Positions 38,375-48,115 of a stretch of DNA of 64,000 nucleotides are shown piece by piece. The notes below the pieces were generated by a model that saw only the letters and a list, made by a program, of their open reading frames with translations, did not search any database and had not been told where the DNA came from. Made by a program: the position numbers and the translations under genes. Within the stretch, counting starts at the first letter, position 1. The number at the start of each line of letters is the position of its first letter. Origin of the DNA: Alphaproteobacteria bacterium (lineage in GTDB: Bacteria; Pseudomonadota; Alphaproteobacteria; Rickettsiales; SXRF01); contig JANYBV010000038.1 in the NCBI GenBank assembly GCA_025360605.1, forward strand, positions 138,449 to 202,448, read 5' to 3'.

Positions 38375-39694
38375 ATGCGCCCATTTTATTCCTTCGCCAT
38401 TTTTTCTTCCGCGTTTTTACTGGCTCAGGCAAGCCATGCGCAGGAAGCCCCCAAAGAACAGATTCAGCATATCATCATTATTTCGCTGGAAAACCATAGC
38501 TTTGACAATTTGTTTGGCCAGTTTCCCGAAGCCGCAGGCCTGTCGCACTCGCTAAAAACCTCCCCCCAGACCGACCCAAACGGTACGCCTTACAAAATCC
38601 TGCCGCCGGTGCTGGACACACGCCAGATTCCACCCGCCGCAGATGAACGTTTTCCCAAGGACTTACCCAACCAGCCATTTCCTATTGAGAAATATATTAG
38701 CTCGCGAGAAAAAACCGGCGATCTGGTACACCGTTTCTTTCAGGAACAGGACCAGATTAACGGCGGCAAAATGGACCGCTTTGCCGCCATCTCGGATGCA
38801 GGCAGCCTGAGTATGGGCTATTATGACGGCAGCAAGCTGGGATTGTGGAAATACGCTGAAAACTACACTCTTTCCGACCATTTTTTCCATGCCGCTTTTG
38901 GCGGTTCGTTCCTCAATCATTTCTGGCTGATCTGCGCCTGCACACCACGTTTTGACGGCGCGCCGGACGAGCTGGTACAAAAACAATCCGTCACGGCCGA
39001 TGGCTATGCGGTGAATACCGTTTTTTCTTCCCAAACCCCGCACCCTCTCGCACTCAAAGACACCAGTAAGCTATTGCCGCCGCAAGATATGCCAACCATT
39101 GGCGACCGGCTGAACGACAAGGGCATCGGCTGGGCGTGGTATTCCGGTGGCTGGAACGATGCTATCGCCGGAAAACCCAATCACTCTTTCCAGTTTCACC
39201 ATCAGCCTTTCGCCTATTTTAAAAACTACAGCGACAACAGCGAAGCGCGCAAAAACCATCTGAAGGACACGGCCGATTTCTATAACGACCTGAAAGCAGA
39301 TACGCTTCCGGCGGTCGTGTTTTTCAAACCGCTGGGTGAATCCAATATGCATCCGGGTTATTCGGATGTGAAATCCGGCGATGAACAAACCGTTGAAGTA
39401 TTAAAGGCGATTGAAAAAAGCGCTGCGTGGGAAAGCAGCGTCGTGATTGTTACCTTTGATGAAAATGGCGGGTTCTGGGACCATGTGCCGCTACCGTCCG
39501 GCGATCGCTGGGGCCCTGGAGTGCGCGTGCCTACGCTTGTGATATCGCCCTTCGCCAAAAAACATTTTATCGACCACACCGTGTATGATACCACCTCCAT
39601 TCTGAAGCTGATCGAATGGCGGTTTGACCTTGAATCACTGTCTTCGCGTGATGCGAATGCGAACAATCTGAGCAATGCACTGGAACTCCATTGA
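38375..39694 (+). CDS. secreted phosphoesterase (phospholipase C / acid phosphatase family)
   Basis: The start at 38375 opens a signal peptide (MRPFYSFAIFSSAFLLAQASHAQE); earlier TTG codons in frame are weaker. The family signature motifs are clear: IIISLENHSFDNLFGQFPEA (metal and nucleophile region), SDHFFHAAFGGSFLNHFWLICACTP and VTFDENGGFWDHVPLP. The 439-residue length fits AcpA or a non-haemolytic phospholipase C. The specific substrate cannot be told. It overlaps the next gene, which begins TTG inside the stop. Confidence 0.85.
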   Translation: MRPFYSFAIFSSAFLLAQASHAQEAPKEQIQHIIIISLENHSFDNLFGQFPEAAGLSHSLKTSPQTDPNGTPYKILPPVLDTRQIPPAADERFPKDLPNQPFPIEKYISSREKTGDLVHRFFQEQDQINGGKMDRFAAISDAGSLSMGYYDGSKLGLWKYAENYTLSDHFFHAAFGGSFLNHFWLICACTPRFDGAPDELVQKQSVTADGYAVNTVFSSQTPHPLALKDTSKLLPPQDMPTIGDRLNDKGIGWAWYSGGWNDAIAGKPNHSFQFHHQPFAYFKNYSDNSEARKNHLKDTADFYNDLKADTLPAVVFFKPLGESNMHPGYSDVKSGDEQTVEVLKAIEKSAAWESSVVIVTFDENGGFWDHVPLPSGDRWGPGVRVPTLVISPFAKKHFIDHTVYDTTSILKLIEWRFDLESLSSRDANANNLSNALELH

Positions 39695-40941
39695 GTATTG
39701 ACATTACCGTAGAAATGCTCGGCGGACTGGGCGACGGCATCGCCAGCTATCAGGGCAAGCAGGTATTCATTCCCAAGGCCTGCGTGGGTGACCGTCTTGA
39801 AGTCGATTTTGTGCATGAAAACCGTGACGGCATCCAAGCATCGATTAAACGCGTCATCGATGCAGGGCCGCAGCGGCAGGAAGCACCATGCCGTTATTTT
39901 GACCATTGCGGCGGGTGTACGCTCCAACAACTGATTCCTGCTGCCTATCAGTCGTTTAAAACCCATATGCTCCACAGCGCGCTCGAACGCGCGGGCTTTT
40001 CCAATCCAAAGGCGGAAGTATTATTTATGCCGCCGCATTCGCGCCGCCGCGTGGAATTCAAAGTGCGTCACGAAGGCAACAAGGTTTCACTAGCGTTTCA
40101 TGATCTGCGCAGCCATAACGCCACGGTGATTGACGAATGCCTGCTGCTGGTGCCGGAACTTCAGGCGCTGATTGCACCGCTCAATGAACAGCTCTCCGAG
40201 CAGGATTTTTCGCAGGCACTCTATTCGGTGGGCCTGACCAAGGCCTATCATGGCATCGACATGCTGCTGACACTAAAAAATTATGATCTCAGCGCCGTTT
40301 CTTCGCTCGAAACGCTGGCCAAGACGCTGGGCATTGCCCGTATTTCGGTGCGCACGCCCAACGAAAATGCAATTATCGTTGCATCGCTGCAGCCCGTGGA
40401 AATGCAATTGGGAGATTACGCGATTACCCTGCCGCCGGAAGCGTTCCTTCAGGCCACCGCCGAAGGCCAAGCAGAACTCACGCACATGGCGCTGGAAGCT
40501 ACGCAATCCTCCGGCGCGGTGGTCGATTTATTTTGCGGGATCGGCAGCTACTCTTTTCCTTTAAGCCACCACGTAAAAACCCATGCGGTGGAACTGGATG
40601 AATCCATGGTGCGCGTACTCAAAGACAGCATCAAGCGCCACAACCTAACCAATGTGAGCGCGCAGCGGCGCGACCTGTTTAAACAGCCCCTCACAGCCAC
40701 CGAACTCTCCGCTTATACCGCCGCGGTTATCAACCCGCCGCGTCTGGGCGCAAAAGCACAGTGCCAGCAGCTGGCCGAATCGCAACTGAAGACCGTGGTT
40801 ATGATATCGTGCAATCCCGCCACCTTCGCCCGCGATATGCTCATTTTGAAAAAAGCAGGGTTTGCGATGGAAACCGTGCGCGCCATCGATCAGTTTGTGT
40901 GGAGCCAGCATCTGGAGATTGCCGCAGTTCTGAGACGCTAA
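39691..40941 (+). CDS. rlmD: 23S rRNA (uracil-5-)-methyltransferase, RlmD/TrmA type
   Basis: This 416-residue RNA methyltransferase starts with TTG overlapping the upstream stop (TTGA). It has an N-terminal TRAM-like domain, the [4Fe-4S] Cys cluster CRYFDHCGGCTLQQL (about 65-79), the SAM site DLFCGIGSYSFPL, and the catalytic ISCNPATFARDM with the nucleophilic Cys. Which uridine (1939 or other) it methylates cannot be determined from sequence alone. Confidence 0.88.
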   Translation: MSIDITVEMLGGLGDGIASYQGKQVFIPKACVGDRLEVDFVHENRDGIQASIKRVIDAGPQRQEAPCRYFDHCGGCTLQQLIPAAYQSFKTHMLHSALERAGFSNPKAEVLFMPPHSRRRVEFKVRHEGNKVSLAFHDLRSHNATVIDECLLLVPELQALIAPLNEQLSEQDFSQALYSVGLTKAYHGIDMLLTLKNYDLSAVSSLETLAKTLGIARISVRTPNENAIIVASLQPVEMQLGDYAITLPPEAFLQATAEGQAELTHMALEATQSSGAVVDLFCGIGSYSFPLSHHVKTHAVELDESMVRVLKDSIKRHNLTNVSAQRRDLFKQPLTATELSAYTAAVINPPRLGAKAQCQQLAESQLKTVVMISCNPATFARDMLILKKAGFAMETVRAIDQFVWSQHLEIAAVLRR

Positions 40942-41261
40942 ACCGTCTCGTCCGTCACCCATTGCAGGAACGGCTCGAACCCGTCCGCCACCGGATAGGA
41001 TGTAATGGCAGGCAGTTGATAAGAGTGCATTTCTGCAATAGCCGCTATGACTGCCGCCACGCGGGGCTGGCTGGTTTTAGCCACCATCACCACTTCTTTT
41101 TCACGCTGGATGCCGCCCTGCCAGCGGTAGACCGATGTTACATGGTCATAGACATTGGCACAGGCAATCAATCGCTCTTCCACCAGCTTACTGGCTACAA
41201 AAAAGGCTTCTTCTGAATTTGGGAATGTGCTATAGACAACTCATATATTGTTTTTAGTCAT
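40938..41261 (-). pseudogene. cutA: cutA with in-frame TGA near the 5' end
   Basis: CutA1 is a small trimeric protein linked to divalent-metal tolerance. The frame carries the whole family sequence: VVYSTFPNSEEAFFVASKLVEERLIACANV, the KEVVMVAKTSQ strand and HSYQLPAITSYPV. But reading from the only suitable ATG (41261-41259) gives MTKNNI then TGA (41243-41241) before VVYST. CGA to TGA would be a simple Arg-to-stop change, and Arg fits family N-termini. Translation might restart at GTG 41183, but that loses the first beta strand. It is either a pseudogene or an assembly error. Confidence 0.75.
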
Positions 41262-41285
41262 TTGTTTAGCCTACACACGCCATTT

Positions 41286-41870
41286 ATGATTACGCTTGAT
41301 AAGCGTCAGGTTATTATTCTTGCGGCCTTTTGTCTGCCGCTATTTGCACTGATCTTCGTATCGTATAACGGTACGGGGCAGCCGCTCTATCCCAAAAAAC
41401 CTTCTGAAAAAAGACCCTCCGTGGGCGCGCCCGTTACCCATGTCCCCATCAAAAAAATTCCGCTGTCACAGGAACGTGAGCGCGTGAAGGGGCTTTTGAA
41501 AGATGCCGAAAAAATGACGGCAGCAGAATATACGGAACGGCAAAAAACCGAGCCCACCTTTACCGCACCGGATATTCAAACACGCCGCGGACGGCTCGGG
41601 CGGCGCATATGGCAACTTGAGCATATGACCAATGAGCAATGGGATTCCGAACAAAGCGCTGGCGTAATACTAGCTCCCAGCCCTGAAAAACCTGTTACAG
41701 AGAAACCTGCCGCAGGAAACCTCGCCCCTAAGGATGTTCCCCAAGGAGTAAATAGCTGGAGGGACGTTCCTCCTGCCAAACCTGCTGATACTGATACTAT
41801 TCCGGCAGAAGCTGGCGTGCCACAGGGACAAACGCCCATTCCCGCCACGCGTCCGGCCTTAACCCGCTAA
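41286..41870 (+). CDS. hypothetical single-pass membrane protein
   Basis: The start at 41286 (MITLDKRQVIILAAFCLPLFALIFVSYNG) is an ATG; the frame is open upstream to a TTG at 41262 inside the 5' end of cutA. One membrane helix (about residues 9-27) is followed by a polar region of about 165 residues rich in Pro, Lys, Glu and Ala, with a helical segment (RERVKGLLKDAEKMTAAEYTERQ). Probably inner-membrane anchored with a disordered periplasmic tail. Not recognised. Confidence 0.55.
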   Translation: MITLDKRQVIILAAFCLPLFALIFVSYNGTGQPLYPKKPSEKRPSVGAPVTHVPIKKIPLSQERERVKGLLKDAEKMTAAEYTERQKTEPTFTAPDIQTRRGRLGRRIWQLEHMTNEQWDSEQSAGVILAPSPEKPVTEKPAAGNLAPKDVPQGVNSWRDVPPAKPADTDTIPAEAGVPQGQTPIPATRPALTR

Positions 41871-41876
41871 CCTATT

Positions 41877-43421
41877 TTATGATTTCTTCAGGCGTTTGAG
41901 AATCGCCACGCGGGCATTCATCGTATTACAGGCAAAGCTGGTAGCAAAATACCCCAGCGCCCCGACCAGTGACACGGCAATCAGCACGCAGGTGCGCAGG
42001 ATTTCGCCTTTTTGCATGTACGGATCGCTATAGCCGCGCAACACATATAAAATCACAGCCATCACCACACTCGCCGCCAGAATTTTGACCACCTGTTGCA
42101 GCAGGGCAGGTTCAAACACCAGCCATGTGCGCTTGCGCAAAATAACCATCATCATGACCACATTCACCCAACCGGCAATCGAGGTGGCTAGTGCCATGCC
42201 GACATGGCGCAGCGGCCCCATCAGCGTCAGGTTAAAAAACAGATTCACACCAATACACACCATAGCGATTTTAAACGGCGTTTTCGTATCCTGATTGGCG
42301 TAAAATCCAGGGGACAAGACTTTCGCCAGAATAAACGCAGGTAATCCCAACGCAAAAGCTATGAGCGCCTTATAGGTAGCCACCGTCTCCACCGCACCAA
42401 ACGCATGGCGCTGGAACATGATGGTGATGACCGGTTCGGCAATCACCACAAGCGCCACCGCTGCCGGAAGGCTCAAAAACAATGCCAGCGCGATTGCGTG
42501 GTTCTGGCTTTTGATCGCTTCTTCATGTTTTCCTTCGCGGATCTGGCGCGACAACATCGGCAGTAATGCCGTCCCCACCGCAATCCCGATCACCGCCAGC
42601 GGCAGCTCGTTGATGCGGTCGGCGTAATACAAATACGATACGCCGCTGTTGAAATACGAGGCGATGATCGTGTCGATAAATAAATTGATCTGCGCCACTC
42701 CCGCGCCGAGCGCCACCGGTGCAATCAGCTTGAGCAGTTTTTTGACATCCGGTGTGAGCGTGGGCTTCACCAGATTCGGCAACATGCCGCGCTTATGGCA
42801 GAAATAGGCAAGCCACAGCCACTGCGCGATACCCGATACCATGACGGCAATCGCCAACGAATGGGCACCGCTGGGCGTAATGCCATCAATAAAATACGGA
42901 ATAATGATCAGGCACAAATTCATGATCACGGGTGTAGCCGCCACAGCGGCGAATTTATCGCTGCTGTTGAGAACACCACCGAGTAATGACACCAGCGATA
43001 TAAAAACAATGTAGGGCATAGTGATGCGCGTGAGCGCCACGGTGAGGGTAAATTTTTCAGGATTATCGGAAAATCCGGGGGCGAGAACGACCATCAGCTG
43101 CGGCATGAAAATCATAAACAACGCCGTGACGATCAGCAAAATCATCACGAGAAACGACATCGCCTCGCTGGAAAACTGCCGCGCCTTTTCCTTGCCATCG
43201 ACCGCAAGCATACCAGCAAATTGCGGTACGAACGCCGAGTTGAAGGCGCCTTCGGCAAACAGGCGGCGCAAATAGTTCGGTAGTTTGAACGCGACAAAAA
43301 ATGCGTCCGAACGAAAACTCGCGCCAAGGCTTGAGGCAATGGTCACATCGCGCACAAAACCCAGCACACGCGAAAGCAGTGTGTAGAGTCCGATGGTGGC
43401 TGTGGATTTTACTAATGACAT
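41877..43421 (-). CDS. murJ: lipid II flippase MurJ
   Basis: MurJ flips lipid II across the inner membrane. The 514-residue protein has about 14 hydrophobic segments, with the N-terminal family signature ATIGLYTLLSRVLGFVRDVTIASSLGAS and FRRLFAEGAFNSAFVPQF-like stretch. It follows the J-domain gene on the same strand by nine bases. Essential in most bacteria. Confidence 0.94.
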   Translation of the reverse strand: MSLVKSTATIGLYTLLSRVLGFVRDVTIASSLGASFRSDAFFVAFKLPNYLRRLFAEGAFNSAFVPQFAGMLAVDGKEKARQFSSEAMSFLVMILLIVTALFMIFMPQLMVVLAPGFSDNPEKFTLTVALTRITMPYIVFISLVSLLGGVLNSSDKFAAVAATPVIMNLCLIIIPYFIDGITPSGAHSLAIAVMVSGIAQWLWLAYFCHKRGMLPNLVKPTLTPDVKKLLKLIAPVALGAGVAQINLFIDTIIASYFNSGVSYLYYADRINELPLAVIGIAVGTALLPMLSRQIREGKHEEAIKSQNHAIALALFLSLPAAVALVVIAEPVITIMFQRHAFGAVETVATYKALIAFALGLPAFILAKVLSPGFYANQDTKTPFKIAMVCIGVNLFFNLTLMGPLRHVGMALATSIAGWVNVVMMMVILRKRTWLVFEPALLQQVVKILAASVVMAVILYVLRGYSDPYMQKGEILRTCVLIAVSLVGALGYFATSFACNTMNARVAILKRLKKS

Positions 43422-43430
43422 GATGTGGTT

Positions 43431-43793
43431 CTATGATCGCTTGAGCAATATGTCACGCGACTGATTGATTTTTGCCGCCAGATAATCGGTGCCACCGACA
43501 TCGGGATGGTTTTTCTGGATCAGCCGGCGGTGTGCTTCCTGTATCTCCTTCTCATTCGCGTTGACGGCTACGCCCAGAATCAGCGCCGCTTCCTCGGGAG
43601 TCATGGTGGCCGTCATGCTGCCGCTTTGTCTGGTTTGCTCGCTTTCGGCCTGACGCAGGGCTTTCAGCACAAAAGGCATAGCGGATAAAATGGTCGCCAG
43701 CGGTGTGCGTGTGGCGCGGGCAGACAGGATGGCGATGCCCAGAATGCCGCCTGCCTTGATCCAGTCTTTGGGCCAGTTATTTTTTCCGCTCAT
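43431..43793 (-). CDS. membrane-anchored J-domain protein
   Basis: The 120-residue protein has an N-terminal amphipathic/hydrophobic segment (about 12-45) and a C-terminal J-domain with the HPD motif (IQKNHPDVGGTDYLAAKINQSRDIL). The architecture resembles mitochondrial Tim14/Pam18, whose alphaproteobacterial relatives are known. It would stimulate DnaK at the membrane. It is placed directly upstream of murJ in the same direction. Confidence 0.88.
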   Translation of the reverse strand: MSGKNNWPKDWIKAGGILGIAILSARATRTPLATILSAMPFVLKALRQAESEQTRQSGSMTATMTPEEAALILGVAVNANEKEIQEAHRRLIQKNHPDVGGTDYLAAKINQSRDILLKRS

Positions 43794-43894
43794 ACAATTA
43801 TGTTTTAATGGGCTGTATTTACTATTTTAACTATTTAGTGGTAATAGCACTGTTATAAATGGTTTGTAACCCGATTCCAATGAATTAAACCTAC

Positions 43895-46036
43895 ATGGAT
43901 ACCTGCTGTCACCATTCGGATACACCCCCAGCGCCCACCGCGCCGCTGCAACAAGATGCCGAAGCATACTACACCTGCCCGATGCACCCGCAGATTCGTC
44001 AGCTTGGGGCGGGGCATTGCCCTATTTGCGGCATGGCTCTTGATCCGGAATCACCTACCAATCCGTTTGCCAGCAATTCCGAACTCGAAGACATGCAGCA
44101 CCGTTTTATCGTGTCTGCCCTGCTGAGCCTGCCGCTGCTGCTAATGATGGCGGGGCCGGACATGCATCATTTCATGGAAAGTGCGAAAGGACTGTGGATT
44201 CAGGCCTTTCTTGCCAGTATTGTGGTGGGCTGGGGCGGCTGGCCGTTTTTTACACGCGCCGTGGATTCCATCCACAACCGCAGCCTGAACATGTTCACGC
44301 TCATCGCCATGAGCACCGGCATCGCCTATCTATATAGCCTCGCCATCATCACCTTCCCGCAGCTGAACACCGCCAACAGCCCGAATTACTTTGAAACCTC
44401 GGCCGTCATCACTATGTTCGCCCTGCTCGGTCAGGTGCTGGAGCTGAAAGCGCGCAACAAAACCAGTCAAGCCATGCGGGAATTGCTGAATCTCACTCCC
44501 AAAACCGCACGTATTATCCGAAGTGGCGATGCAGAAGAAGACGTACCCGTCAGCGATGTGACAATCGGCGATTTGTTACGTGTACGTGCCGGTGAGGCCA
44601 TTCCAGTGGACGGTATTATCACCGAAGGTTCCGGTACTGTTGACCAGTCGATGATCAGCGGCGAATCGATGCCGGTTAAAAAAAACACCGGCGATACGGT
44701 CGTCGCCGGAACGCAAAACGGCAACGGCAGCTTCATTATGCGTGCTGAAAAAGTAGGGCATGACACCGTGATTGCCCATATCGCTGATATGGTCGCCAAG
44801 GCGCAGCGCACCCATGCGCCGATCCAGCGCCTTGCCGATGTTATTTCCGGCTATTTTGTACCCGCTGTCATCGCAATAGCCATACTTTCTGCTGTTATAT
44901 GGGGCATCTGGGGACCTGATCCGAAATTATCGTACGCCCTGACGAATGCGGTCGCCGTGCTGATTATCGCCTGCCCGTGCGCCTTGGGGCTGGCCACGCC
45001 GATGTCGATTCTGGTGGCTTCGGGGCGGGGCGCACGCGCAGGTGTGCTGGTACGCAAGGCCGCCGCACTTGAACTGCTCGAACAATGCGACACGCTGGTC
45101 ATCGATAAAACCGGCACGCTGACGGAAGGTAAACCCAAGCTTCTGGCGATCATGCCGTCCGAGGGCTACACCGAAACCAACCTGCTGCGCATGGCCGCCA
45201 GCCTTGAACGCTGGAGCGAACACCCGCTGGCAAGCGCGGTGGTTCACGGGGCAGAAGAACGCGGCATCGGTTTTCTGGAAGTACACGCTTTTAAAGTCAT
45301 CGCCGGCAAAGGCGTAACGGGCATTATGGACGGCCGCTCGGTCGGGCTGGGCAATGCGGCACTGATGCAGAGCCTCGGCGTAACCGTATTAAAAACCAAA
45401 GCCGAACCCTACCGTTCGCAAGGGCAGATCGTATCCTTTATCTCCATTGACGGCAAAGCAGCAGGCTTACTCACCGTCGCCGACCCGATCAAGGCCACCA
45501 CCCCCGATGCGCTGAAACTGCTGAGAGACACCGGTATGAACATCATCATGCTCACCGGCGACAGCCGTTCCACCGCCATTGCCATTGGCCGCAAACTCGG
45601 CATTGAAACGGTGGAAGCGGAAATTTTGCCCGAACGTAAATACGAAATTATCAAGGAAATGCAGGCCAAAGGCCATATCGTCGCCATGGCTGGTGACGGC
45701 ATCAACGATGCACCGGCACTGGCGCAGGCCAATGTCAGTATTGCCATGGGCACAGGCGCGGATATCGCCATTGAAAGCGCCGACATTACCTTGCTCAACA
45801 GCGACCTTATGGGCATCGTGCGGGCGCGCCACTTAAGCACAATAACGATGCGTAATATACGCCAGAACCTGTTTTTTGCTTTTATCTACAATATCGTCGG
45901 TGTGCCAATGGCAGCGGGTATTCTCTATCCCTTCACCGGCCAGCTGTTAAATCCGATGCTTGCCAGTGTGGCGATGGCGCTCAGCTCGGTATCGGTGGTT
46001 GCGAATGCATTTCGTATCCGCAGAAGCGCATTATAA
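43895..46036 (+). CDS. copA: copper-translocating P1B-type ATPase
   Basis: The 713-residue pump begins with a heavy-metal-binding domain YYTCPMHPQIRQLGAGHCPICGMAL instead of the usual CxxC ferredoxin-like domain. The catalytic parts are intact: GESMPV (actuator), IACPCALGLATP (CPC in the membrane), DKTGTLTEG (phosphorylated Asp), SEHPLA, and GDGINDAPALAQA. The CPC motif indicates a monovalent copper or silver exporter. It stands alone; no copper regulator lies beside it. Confidence 0.93.
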   Translation: MDTCCHHSDTPPAPTAPLQQDAEAYYTCPMHPQIRQLGAGHCPICGMALDPESPTNPFASNSELEDMQHRFIVSALLSLPLLLMMAGPDMHHFMESAKGLWIQAFLASIVVGWGGWPFFTRAVDSIHNRSLNMFTLIAMSTGIAYLYSLAIITFPQLNTANSPNYFETSAVITMFALLGQVLELKARNKTSQAMRELLNLTPKTARIIRSGDAEEDVPVSDVTIGDLLRVRAGEAIPVDGIITEGSGTVDQSMISGESMPVKKNTGDTVVAGTQNGNGSFIMRAEKVGHDTVIAHIADMVAKAQRTHAPIQRLADVISGYFVPAVIAIAILSAVIWGIWGPDPKLSYALTNAVAVLIIACPCALGLATPMSILVASGRGARAGVLVRKAAALELLEQCDTLVIDKTGTLTEGKPKLLAIMPSEGYTETNLLRMAASLERWSEHPLASAVVHGAEERGIGFLEVHAFKVIAGKGVTGIMDGRSVGLGNAALMQSLGVTVLKTKAEPYRSQGQIVSFISIDGKAAGLLTVADPIKATTPDALKLLRDTGMNIIMLTGDSRSTAIAIGRKLGIETVEAEILPERKYEIIKEMQAKGHIVAMAGDGINDAPALAQANVSIAMGTGADIAIESADITLLNSDLMGIVRARHLSTITMRNIRQNLFFAFIYNIVGVPMAAGILYPFTGQLLNPMLASVAMALSSVSVVANAFRIRRSAL

Positions 46037-46037
46037 T

Positions 46038-48115
46038 TCACTCTGCTTCATCATCCAATTCTTCAGGTTTCAACGGCAATTGCCAAAGGCGGTACGCTGC
46101 CCCTTGGCGCGTGCGCGCTGTGCGGATACCATTTTTTTCCAGCCATAGTGCGTGCGCACCACCCGATTCCAGCTCGGCACGCCCGATCACATGCACAGCC
46201 TGCGGGCACTGCGCCGCGCCGATATAGCGCCACGCGATCACCACATCCGCAGGCGTTGAGCATGCCTGCGCCACCGCGTCATTATCCTGCGGTTTTTTGA
46301 TCATTTTCAACGTATAGCCGTTATGATTATAGGTGCAGAGGCTGCGGTCGCAAGTAATAGCCGTATCCTTTAGCGGCACCAGCTCATCTTCGCCTTCCGA
46401 GCGCAGCCAGTTCTGCACGGTGAACGAGCGTGCGGTGCCTTTAAGTGTCGTATAATGGCCGGAGTCAAGGCGTACCATCACCTGATGGGCATCACCACTC
46501 ACCAGCACATCCACCGGCACATGCTGCGCGATGGTGGCCATCCCGAAGGCAATGAACGCAATCCCGCCAATGCGGTAGCGCCCCTGCATCAGGCACAGCC
46601 ACAATAGCCCGAAGGTGGACACACTCAGCCCCAACCCCGTGGGCGAGGGTAAATGCAAGGACGCATAGGGAAGGCTAGTTACCCAGCGCGCCATGCGGAT
46701 CATGATATCCGTGCCGTAAGCCATCGGCACATAGCCAATCCATTCCAGCCCCAGCGGCATCAGGAGCAGCGCCAGCACCATGCCGGGCATAATCACAAAT
46801 GTCGCCAGCGGCACCACCACCATGTTGGACAGCAACCCGAAAATCGCAAAGCGGTTGAAGTGGTACAACACATACGGCGCGGTCGCCAGCGTGGCCACCA
46901 GCGAGGTGATGATGATGCCCAGCAGATGCACCCATGAGCGCGAAAGCCATGAGCCCGATGAATGCCGAGCGCACTGCCGAACCGTTCATACAAGCTCACA
47001 ATCGCCAGCGTCGCCGCAAACGACATCTGGAAACTCGGGCCGAACAGGGATTCGGGAAATAACAGCAAAATAACCATCGCCGCCAGCGAGAGCGTACGCA
47101 GCGTCACCGCCTTGCGGTCAAGCAGGATTCCGGTGAATAAAAATACCACCATGATAAAGGCACGTTGCGCCGGAATCGGCCCGCCTGCCAGCATCAGGTA
47201 GACCAAGCCGCTGAAGAGCGCGCATACCGCCGCGATTTTTTTTACCGGCACGCGCAGCGCCAGCGGCGGATACAGCGTCAGCAGTAACCGGATGTTATAA
47301 AATACGATACCGGTGACGATGCCCAGATGCAGCCCCGCAATCGCCAGCATGTGGGCAAGGCCGGAATCGCGCAGCACCGATTTCACATCGGCAGGAATCG
47401 GCCCTGTTTCACCCACCGTCATCGCCGCCGCCACCGCACCGACACTGCCGGACATGCCGTTTCGCATATTCTCGCCGATGGCATGGCGAAGGTTATTCAT
47501 CCACACATGAAAACCCGACGCGCTGGCAGGTTGAATCACCTCGGCAGCGCGCATGGCAAAGCCGTTGCCGCCAATGCTGCGGAAATAAAAATGCCGCGCG
47601 AAATCGTAGCTGGCGGGCATAATCGGCGAAGGGAGCGGATACAGGTTGGCAGTGAGCCGCACGCGGTCACCGACCGCCAAAAGATTATCCTGATGGCGAA
47701 AACTGATACGCACGCGCAGCGGTGTCTGTTCGGGCGGCACACCTTCAATCGTCAGGTGCGACAGCACCAGTTTTTCTTTTTCTTCAATTGGTTCTATCTC
47801 ATCAATGATGCCTTCGACGGTGCGGTTGCGCGCCTCTTCACGCAGCAGCGGGGTCGCCACCCATTGCGCCCGCCACTGGCAGGCAGCAAAGCTAAGGCTG
47901 ATCAGGAAGAAAGGAATCCATAACCTGCGTAGTGGCAAGCGCCACATCGCTAACAGAATAACCGTCGCAAGTGCAAACACGGATTGGCCAAGCGCCCACG
48001 ACGGCTCGCCTTCGGGTGAAAAATACGCGCCAATGCCCACCATAAGCACGGCGGGTGACCACAGGAACAGGCGGTTCCTCTCGGCGGCAACCCATACAGC
48101 GAGTTTACGGCGCAT
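46038..48115 (-). pseudogene. comEC: comEC with a one-base frameshift
   Basis: ComEC forms the DNA channel of natural transformation. The N-terminal frame (48115 down) covers the DUF4131-like start, the IPADVKSVLRDSGLAHMLAIAGLHLGIV motif and the first membrane helices, then loses sense after SLYERFGSA near 46985. The rest (HLLGIIITSLVATLATAPYVLYHFNRFAIFGLLSN...) continues in another frame to 46038. One missing base at about 46965-46990 accounts for the break: with it the gene would be 2079 bases, 692 residues, a usual length. The break lies in a short loop. A sequencing error is possible. Confidence 0.85.

Noticed and set aside
41241-41243. TGA in cutA read as Trp or selenocysteine
   Set aside because: TGA is used as a normal stop in nearby genes (for example rpiB, nusB, folC), there is no SECIS-like hairpin that I can see after it, and CutA has no selenoprotein relatives known to me.
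46675-46989. Third frame over the comEC break that reads SAFIGLMAFALMGA, like a membrane helix
   Set aside because: A single one-base correction joins the two long frames directly, and this frame soon turns into non-sense (HHHHLAGGHAGDRAVC). Two shifts would be needed to use it.
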